Assembly (NCBI GenBank): GCA_030248295.1
Contig: JASANH010001629.1
Span: 1 to 64,000 of the forward strand
Length of the DNA: 64,000 bases
Direction of reading: 5' to 3'
Source of the DNA: Mesodorylaimus sp. YZB2_4
Lineage: Eukaryota; Nematoda; Enoplea; Dorylaimida; Dorylaimidae
Numbering within the stretch: position 1 is the stretch's first letter; each line of letters starts with the position of its first letter. Of this stretch, positions 56,281-64,000 are shown piece after piece. The notes below the pieces were generated by a model. It searched no databases. It was not told the origin of the DNA and was given only the letters and a program-made list of their open reading frames with translations. A program made the translations under genes and the position numbers.

Positions 56281-59105
56281 TCATGGTCTCAGGGATAATT
56301 CAACCAAAACCCGGGCTGGTCGTAATATCACTTCTAATTTGCCTCTGACTTCATCAGGTCGATCGAGGGCTTTGACCTTGTATCGACGCAGTAGACTGGC
56401 CAGGATCATTTTTTGATCTATCATTGCATATCGTTGTGCTGAAACAAGCATTATGTATTGAGATATAAGTTAAGCAGGAGGATAGGCTACTTACCGATAC
56501 AGTTTCGAATTCCAGCTGAAAATGGGATAAATGCGAACGGATGGCGGCCAGCTGCGTTTTCGGGCATGTGACGCTCTGGAATATAACGATGGGGCTCGGG
56601 CCAATGGTTCGGGTCGTGATGGATTGAGTAAATGTCGATCATCACTTGTGTGTCAGCAGGAACGAGTCTGCCGGCTGAAAGAATAGGGATAATATATCGG
56701 GAAGCACGCTCACCAAAAACACGATGATCATACCAATAACAACGTCCTCTACAAGTTTCCGTCCAATCATTGCGGCGGGTGGGGATGAGCGCAGGGCTTC
56801 CTTTATGCAGCACTCCAAATAAACCATACTCTTTAAGTCCTCGTACGTTATCTCCCGCTCCGGGTCCGCGCCCAGGACATTATCCAACTCCTGGTGTATC
56901 TTGGCTTGCACTTCAGGATAGCTTCCAATGTAATGCAGAGTCCAGTTGGCAGACGTGGCCGTCGTGTCAAAACCCTAGGAATGACAAAGCACGAGCACAC
57001 TTTCCAAAAATCCAATATGACATTAGTGGAATATAAAGACAGCCTCGTTTAAAAAGATTTTTTTGGAGTTCTTACTTGGCCATAACTACGCATATGAGAG
57101 CCACAAAGCCCAGCAGTCCTAGCACAGCAGGTACGACACGAGAGAGTGATCTTAACTGTATATCTGGCTTTCCATAAATCTTCACAGACCAGACTTACTC
57201 CAAACAGCAATGAATTGGCTTCTTCATTGACGTCCTTCAAAGTCAAGACTCCCTTTTTGACTTGCTCTAGCCAGAAATCGAGAATGGTCAATCCGTCCAA
57301 TCTCTTGTAGTTTTCACTGCCCCCATCGGTCCGATTCTGGTTCTGATCCGTTCTGTTGTCCCTCACTTCTTGCCACCGCTTCTGAATTCTCTGCAAACCA
57401 GAATCCGTGACAGCTCACCCCTCATGAAGGCAGCCTAGCTGAACTTCCCAGTTACGCCCGCAACGAGATCTCTTGTATTTTAGGCACCTACACTGAATCA
57501 GTAGAGCTTGCTTCTTACCTTTGATATGACATCATGGATGACATTCAGCAGCTTTTGATGCTCCCTGCCGACTTCTGACAAATCGAAAATCAGGTTTGGC
57601 CACAACCAAGGGGACCGTTGGCGATAGTGAATCAGTTCAACAATTCTAAAACGATTGTCTTCTTTTTGGCCGCTAAAATTTCAAATTTTAACGACGTAGC
57701 TTACCTGTGCACAGCGTGTACATAATCACTGTCGCTATTCAGCTGGATATCCATATCAGTCCCCATGGCCGACTCCCAAATCATGGCCAGTGCACAGGTG
57801 GACAGGTAGCGAAACATATCAAACGGACCATTGTCCACGCGTTTGGCTAATCGAGAGGTCAGTATTTTGGATTGGCGATGAAAAACAGGGACGAAATGAC
57901 GGATAATATCCCCATGGAATGCAGGCGTCATCATTTTCCGACGACGACGCCATGATTCGCCTTCGCTAAAACCAAAAAAGTTGTATTCTCTTTCATAGAC
58001 TTTTTGATGGTACCTTCAGGCCATTGTGACACTTGTCACCTTCATTCACGGACAATATTTGAAATTTCTTACTTCGCAAAAAGCCCTCTTCCGATCCATG
58101 GCCTCAAAAAATCGTAATCGCTGGTTTTCATAACATGACGGATGTTATTCAAGATTGGTTCCGCTCCGTCGGGGCCAGTAACCATTACATAGGGGGTGAA
58201 AAAGAACCAGATTCTGTACACGCGTGGATTCGTCCAGAGTTCAGCACAACCAGATGACTGTTCAACCCATTCTGAAATATCAAATACCAACAGTACGTAC
58301 AGTGCATGTACATGTACACACAGTAGCATATGACTGTAGTAAGATACAAAGTCGTCTGGTCAAACACCTTTTGTGTCCCGACTGGTCACTTGCACGGACT
58401 GGGCCAGGCAGGTGTTCATGCATGAACCCAAATAAGACTTGCCGAGTTTAATTTAGCACTCTCCCCCGCGGCTGACGTCACTCGTCTCGTCCGCGAGACA
58501 TCCGCGTAGGTGAATTTTATTTCTATACTAGCAATGTTTAGAGTGTTTAAACACAATCCTTGATGTTTACAAAGGACTATGATTGACTTGACGCTCTTTT
58601 GAGACTTTTGGCCAATAATACTTACAAGATGGGAAGGGATTTGTGTATCTGGGTGTTAATGCCACAGGCCGGTTCGGTTAAAACTGCAAGGACGGGAAGT
58701 GGCAGACTAATAATCAGTCCTGCACTGACCCTCTACAGGACCGAGCTGTGTACATCATCTTGACTGGCTTGGCGAGTAGCGCTGACCGCATTCACTGATC
58801 CCATACAAGACCATACAGCCAACATCGCTGCATCAATGAACACAGCATGAAGCTAATCCGATCTCAGGAAGCAGATAAGTTGGATCACTTCCCCAACCAG
58901 TCAACCCGCTTTTCCAAGAACTCCCATTCCACCAGCATATCAGCTTACCGAAGGGTCCTCTCTTAATATGTAAAGCATTGCCCACGATCCAATACGGTTC
59001 AGGTCCATTTATTTTATTAATAATTCGTCGCAGCTGAATATGCTTCCATAAATGGTAGGCAAGGAAAATGACAACAATCGAAACGACTAGAGCAGCGACT
59101 CCCAT
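56281..59105 (-). CDS. CYP4-type cytochrome P450, tandem copy 1
   Basis: Eight exons read on the minus strand. Exon 1 gives the membrane anchor (MGVAALVVSIVVIFLAYHLW) and GPEPYWIVGNALHIK. Exon 3 has the CYP4-like RRRRKMMTPAFHGDI. The I-helix reads LLFGGFDTTATSANW across an exon junction. ExxR is EALR (CCIKEALRSSPPA). PERF-like HRYIPERHMPE follows, and the haem loop is FIPFSAGIRNCIA. The Cys ligand is present. The residue two after it is Ala because the codon is split G|CA by the last intron, where most P450s have Gly. The frame ends VLVELSLRP and TGA. The protein should sit in the endoplasmic reticulum membrane and oxidise lipids or xenobiotics. All exon phases tested agree, so it looks functional. 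Confidence 0.92.
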
Positions 59106-59853
59106 GGTCGACTTAGTGCATGCTATGGTGTCGCAGCAGCCACACCAAATTTAGGACGTTTTGGCAATAAACAGCCGCAGGTCCTGTTTCGCCTTCTCGA
59201 AGTATGACTGCTGGATTCGCGGAGGCGAACCAGAGAGCGAAGGCGTTTCAGGCATGCGCATGATAACTCGCGAAGGGAGCCATGTTTCGCTGACACAAAT
59301 GGAAGGAAGCAAGAGGCGTGTTCCTAGAAGACCAGTTTCTCCCGTGTTTGGCCGTTTTTCTAAAATGGGTCAATGCACCCTGGAAGACGAGGGGTTTTCG
59401 TGGTAGCCGGCGTCTCATTGTTAGATACCATTTTTAAAAGGGTGTGATGCCGATGGGTATGCGCTGTTTTAGACATCTGACTTCCATTCACCCGCCCAAT
59501 CCTTTTTTGTACATTTCGCCTCCGCTTGCTCGCATAGTCAAGTGTCACATGACCCCCTAAGGCAAATCATCACCAGTTTCATAACAATGCATGGCTGTCC
59601 TTCCCACCCAATGCGTTTCCAAATATGGACGAACGCGTGATGTGCGAGACTGACTGACGTAGATTTATTCACACTTCCTTGCACATCCTGGCCGATCATG
59701 TAAAACTAACTTGGGACTAAAGATGTCATTAAAGTCGATCTTATAGCTGACTTTCGATCGGCTTCGTCCGTACTGGATCACATGCGAGGCACGCACAAAG
59801 ATGAGCTGCATCATAAAATTGACCAGATCTGTCGTAATAGAGTACTCGTAGTG
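59106..59853. other. Intergenic between the two P450 genes
   Basis: About 750 bp holding the upstream region of copy 1 and the 3' flank of copy 2. No TATA box or gene was seen. Confidence 0.5.
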
Positions 59854-62800
59854 CTAACGCCTCAAGGACAATTCAACTAGGACCCTAGCTGGTCGATAGA
59901 CCAAATCCGGTTTGCCTCGAACCTGATCCGGTCGATCCATCGATTTAACTTTGTACCGGCGAAACAACGTGGCGAGGATCATTTTCTCGTCAAGCAGTGC
60001 GTATCGTTGAGCTTAAAAATATCTACGATTAGATCAGCAGTTAGAAAAGATCAGTAAGATTTACCAATGCAATTACGAATTCCCGCCGAAAATGGAATAT
60101 AGGCGAATGGGTGACGACCAGCCGAATTTTCGGGTAAATGCCTTTCCGGAATAAAGCGATCTTGGTCGGGCCAATGTTTAGGATCGTGATGAATAGAGTA
60201 CACATCGATTAGCACTTGGGTGCCAGCAGGGACGCGTCTTCCAGCTGTAATGGGGAATATCTGTGAGCACAAAACCCCACAACCACTACTGCAGCCTACA
60301 TAGGCCTGTACAGGCCGAGGACAAGAGTATGGCAATCAGACTTACCAATGACTGCATCTTCAACAATCTTCCTTCCGAATATGGAGGCAGGCGGCGAAAG
60401 GCGCAGCGATTCTTTAATACAACATTCCAAATACACGAGGCTTTTCAAATCCTCCTGCGTAATCTCTCTATCGTCATCCGGACCCAACACAGAGTCTAAT
60501 TCTTGGTGTAGCTTAGCTTGCACGTCCTCATGGCTGCCAATATAATGCACAGTCCAATTCGCTGAAGTTGCTGTTGTGTCGAAGCCCTGAAAAACATTGG
60601 GTTATGAAAAAAGCCAAGTTGAGAAGCCTTTCGACAACACATGAACAGCGAGAAAAACCTAATAGGCAGGCCTTGCTGTGATAAAGCAGCATGCATAAGC
60701 CATGTGGTGGGTAAAATCTTGGGCTCAACCCAGGATTTCGACCGTGGGCCAGAGTGTGCTGTACAACAGAGATGAAAGTTGTCGAGACTGAGCTGAGCCT
60801 CGGTTCTTTTATATTTCGCGGGTGCCCAAAACAGAGTGCCTACGACTCACCCAGCCTCTTTCCCTACCCTACCCTTGTTCTCTTTCCATACTAGTGGTCG
60901 ATAGCCGATACATCAAGTCATTTGGCGCAAGGCCTAGAGTGCAAGGCCATCGAGAAGACCGATACCCTCGGCCTTCCGCTGAAAAAAACCTCGTATGCAG
61001 ACACTTTTGGTTTCCGCCACAAAGCATTGAACCCTGCGCCCGCTACCAAAAGAAGACTGGCGAACACAACCCGTCAAGGTCATGGTGAAGGGACGGCGCG
61101 GTGGCAGCCACCTATGACCTCGGGAAAGGCTCCCCAGGTTCGGTAGCTAGCCGATACAGTCGATACATAGACAGGAAGCTGCCAGGGCATGACTCTCCAC
61201 CACCGCGGCCCAGCGAGCGTATGGAAAAGAAGTAGTAACATACCACCCAAAGGGTATTTCACTCAGCTCCACAGCCTTTCTCCTTACCCCGAATAATAAA
61301 GAGTTGACTTCTTCATTGACGTCTTGCAATGTGAGAAGACCTCGCTTCACTTGATCAAGCCAGAAATTGAGAAATGTAAAATTATCCGCATTCTTGTAAT
61401 TATCACTCAGTCCATTAGTCTTATTCTGATTCTGATCCGTTCCATTCGTTTTCACCTCTTCCCATCGTTTGTCAATCACCTGTGAGAAAGGTTTTGGGTC
61501 TTGTTTTGGCCGATCCCATAGTCAATAAACAAACCGGGCCTACCTTTCGAATGACGGCATGTATAATGCTGACTAGCCTGTCGTGTTCCCTGCCACTCGG
61601 GGACAAATGGAAAAGCAGATTTGGCCAAAGCCAAGGTGACCGTTGACGATTATACAAAATGCCGCCCATCCTGAAACACTTGACATTCAAATCGGAAAGG
61701 ACGCACCCCTGGAGTCCCTACTTGTGCACAGCATTCACGTATTCGCTGTCTCTGTTCTCTTGCAAATTCATATCCGTGCCCGCGACTGACTCCCAAATCA
61801 CAGCCATGGCACACACGGACAGGTAATGGTAGATGTCGAATGGGCCAGTGTCCACGTGCTTCGATATCAGATTGACCAATATTGTGGCTTGGCGATGAAA
61901 GACGGGCAAAAAGTTGCGGATAATATCACCGTGGAAAGCGGGGGTCATCATTTTCCGACGAGGGCGCCACGGCTCGCCTTCACTGAAAATGAAACCATCA
62001 TCATATCGAACCCTGAACACTAATGACAACAGGAACCCGAATCACGCCTCCATCAGTACATGACCCAGCTTACTTTGCGAACAATCCTCTTCCAATCCAG
62101 GGCCTTAGAAATTCGTAGTCGCTCGTTTTGACAACGTGTCTCATATTGGTCAAAATGGGCTCGGCCTCATCAGCTCCAGTCACAATCACGTACGGTGTCG
62201 AAAAGAACCAGACTCTGTACGCGCGTGGGTTTGACCATAACTGACCGACGCCGACCGTTTGCTCCAACCAGTCTAAAACGAGCATGAGGTCAGACTGGGG
62301 TGTGGAAATACTGTAGTTCGTGTGTAGACTGCGAAAGGAAGCTAGAGCACTGTTATGATTGTGCCTCTGCGGGTCTCAGATCGATCCTGATATTCAGGAC
62401 ACTGTGGCAGATTTCTTTGCAGATACTGAGCCGACTTGATCGGTGTCCATTTCGAATACCTTAGAGGAAGGGGTATATTCGATATGGATGGTTTAGCACC
62501 CCATTTTGATGACTTGTTGGCGCATATACCTGGCTGTGTCTTACCTAAGCCACCCTGGTAAGTGGTCGGATACAGCACTATTAAACAGCGACTGCACCCG
62601 CCCTTTGAAGGGAGACGCAGACTCAGGTATTATCTCGATTCAGCGCCAATGATAGAGTCTCTTTGGCATGGCTAACTTTGATAGTTGAATCGTGTCACGC
62701 TCGGTCTGCCTGGCCACCACATCTAAACATCCTAACCTGTCCCCCAGCATCGCTTCGTCTGCACATGACGCTGAACACGAAAAGAGGGCAGACTGTACCA

Positions 62801-63317
62801 GAACACTGACCCTTGGTTACGAGTCTCCGCATGTCTATTGTCGACCGGCCGAGTAATACCATCTATCGCATGAATCGAAGGTACGAAAAGTCTCTGACCG
62901 TAAAGGATTGCCCGTGGAATTTTAACGCACCGCATTCTGAATTTCACATTTTTGCTGGCCATTTCTCATTCAAATGCACAGAATAGACACGGCCAGAAGA
63001 GATCGCTGATCATAAGTCAAGAAATGGAACCAACTCAGTTTCATTGCCTCATTACCCCGCTTTGGGCGAGTGGTCGAGCACATACCACCAGGTCAACAAA
63101 AGTACAGCGTCACTGCAGTCCATGCTGGTCACGATCAGTCAACGAGTCACTTACCGAATGGATCCCTCTTAATGTGCAGTGCATTTCCCACAATCCAGTA
63201 CGGCTCTGGTCCCGGAAACTGATCAATCATCCGACACAATTTCATGTATTTCCAAAATTGATAGACCAGAAAAGTGGTAATGGCCACAATCAATAACACT
63301 GCAGCTGCAGCTACCAT
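59854..63317 (-). CDS. CYP4-type cytochrome P450, tandem copy 2
   Basis: This has the same eight-exon plan as its neighbour. The start is set at MVAAAAVLLIVAITTFLVYQ (ATG 63315-63317) by analogy with copy 1; a longer in-frame start exists 18 codons upstream. Motifs: GPEPYWIVGNALHIK, RPRRKMMTPAFHGDI, LLFGGFDTTATSANW, ExxR as ESLR (CCIKESLRLSPPA), RFIPERHLPE, and haem loop YIPFSAGIRNCIA with the Cys ligand. It ends VLVELSLRR and TAG. The intron before the I-helix exon is about 670 nt here but about 200 nt in copy 1, and contains tRNA-like repeat debris. The two proteins are clearly paralogous, with conserved intron positions. The gene looks intact. Confidence 0.92.
61085..61230. repeat. Repeat debris with tRNA-like boxes in a P450 intron
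   Basis: Both strands carry GCGGTGG-type starts: GGCGCGGTGGCAGCC on plus near 61097, and GGGCCGCGGTGGTGGAGAG on minus near 61206. The minus one resembles the head of the element at 16000-16217 (GCGGCTGCGGTGGTGCAGAG). B boxes are poor. It is probably a truncated SINE-like copy. Confidence 0.3.
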
Positions 63318-64000
63318 TTTCGATGAGGTAAATACAGTCTGACGACCAAGTGGTGCGAAGAAAAGTGACAAGACTGGGAGAAACTTTCTTTGGAGTAAAC
63401 ATTAGGAGTGTGTAGTCACGCCTTCAATCGGCTGTCACTGGCGCTGGGTAGGCGGATAGAAGGGGGCGGAGGGGGCCTGAGTACGCACGCCTCTTTTCTT
63501 TGGAAGCTATTCTTCTGTACATTTCGACCGAGACTGGTTCTTATTCGAACACGTGCTCTTGGATGTAAACGGGTCAATGTCCCATTTTGTAAGTGCCTTC
63601 GAACAGACCCCGTGAGGTAGGTGTCGTGGGCGCCTTGGTTGACTGCAGGCTATAGCAAGTGTGGTAATTCGTATCCCATACTTTGCAGTAAATGCGGAGG
63701 TAGCAGACAATGGGGAGTCCCCAGGCATCACAATTCCGGACGGCACGCCTCATCCAGGCAGTTCGCACCGACGGTAATGTCAAGCCAGTAGTCGCTACGT
63801 ATCTGCTGTCTCCTAGTCTCGAGTCAGGCCCTATACTATCCCAGAAATAAACAAGTTCCATCCACAGCGAACAATCAAATGACAGACGACTGAATCGAAA
63901 CTGTTTCAAGGTATAAAGTACACTTGATATTTCTTTCCTTCGCGCCTAGATATGCCGCAGACGAGAACAACATCATCTGGACCAGACCAAACAATATGCA
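63318..64000. other. Upstream region of P450 copy 2, no gene recognised
   Basis: It contains the promoter side of copy 2. A minus-strand open frame (63574-63909) has no recognisable domain. Nothing else was seen. Confidence 0.45.

Noticed and set aside
63574-63909. 111-codon minus-strand frame upstream of P450 copy 2
   Set aside because: No domain, no splice evidence and no transmembrane or signal segment.

Overview
This is a eukaryotic window of small-intron animal DNA. Most introns in the real genes are 45-70 nt, start GTAAGT or close to it, and end TTTTAG or TTTCAG. The genes found (a giant RNF213-type ATPase, PRP19, rabphilin, CYP4-type P450s, serpentine GPCRs, secreted Cys-rich proteins) point to an invertebrate. 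The short introns, the serpentine-type receptor fossil and the secreted Cys/Gln/Pro-rich protein fit a nematode best. I cannot settle this without a database search, and another ecdysozoan such as a tardigrade remains possible. No bacterial genes, CRISPR array or intact autonomous transposon was seen.

Layout. (1) 1-15637 (+): the 3' part of an RNF213 (mysterin)-like gene, with a UBA-like segment, AAA+ modules, the E3 shell and a C-terminal RZ zinc finger. No RING finger is visible where the family normally has one. One 750-nt intron holds a G-run tandem repeat. (2) 15638-19100: gene-poor DNA with tRNA-derived SINE-like repeats and a decayed serpentine receptor (17165-18115). (3) 19101-24441: an unrecognised GC-rich gene, a compact CG-1-like DNA-binding protein, and a convergent Myb/SANT-like DNA-binding protein. 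(4) 24863-30469: PRP19 (U-box plus WD40) on +, then a beta-propeller (NHL-like) gene on -. (5) 32861-34908: a TATA-driven secreted protein and a possible small peptide on -. (6) 38507-46156 (+): rabphilin, spread over introns up to 3 kb. One intron holds a SINE-like element, a TG microsatellite and a nested 203-codon ORF. (7) 46300-46950: a weak, broken envelope-like fossil. (8) 47307-49329 (-): a membrane protein with a VWA-like ectodomain. (9) 50700-51218 (-): a two-exon secreted Cys-rich protein whose first exon is only 52 nt. (10) 53117-54304 (+): an intronless class A GPCR with altered signature motifs. (11) 56281-63317 (-): two tandem CYP4-type P450 genes with the same eight-exon plan.

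The genes do not form one pathway. They look like an ordinary neighbourhood of unrelated loci. The tandem P450s are the only clear local duplication. The most striking observation is the RNF213-type protein that keeps ATPase and RZ-finger signatures but appears to lack the RING, and that carries a UBA-like segment and a CxxC-x12-CxxC insertion.
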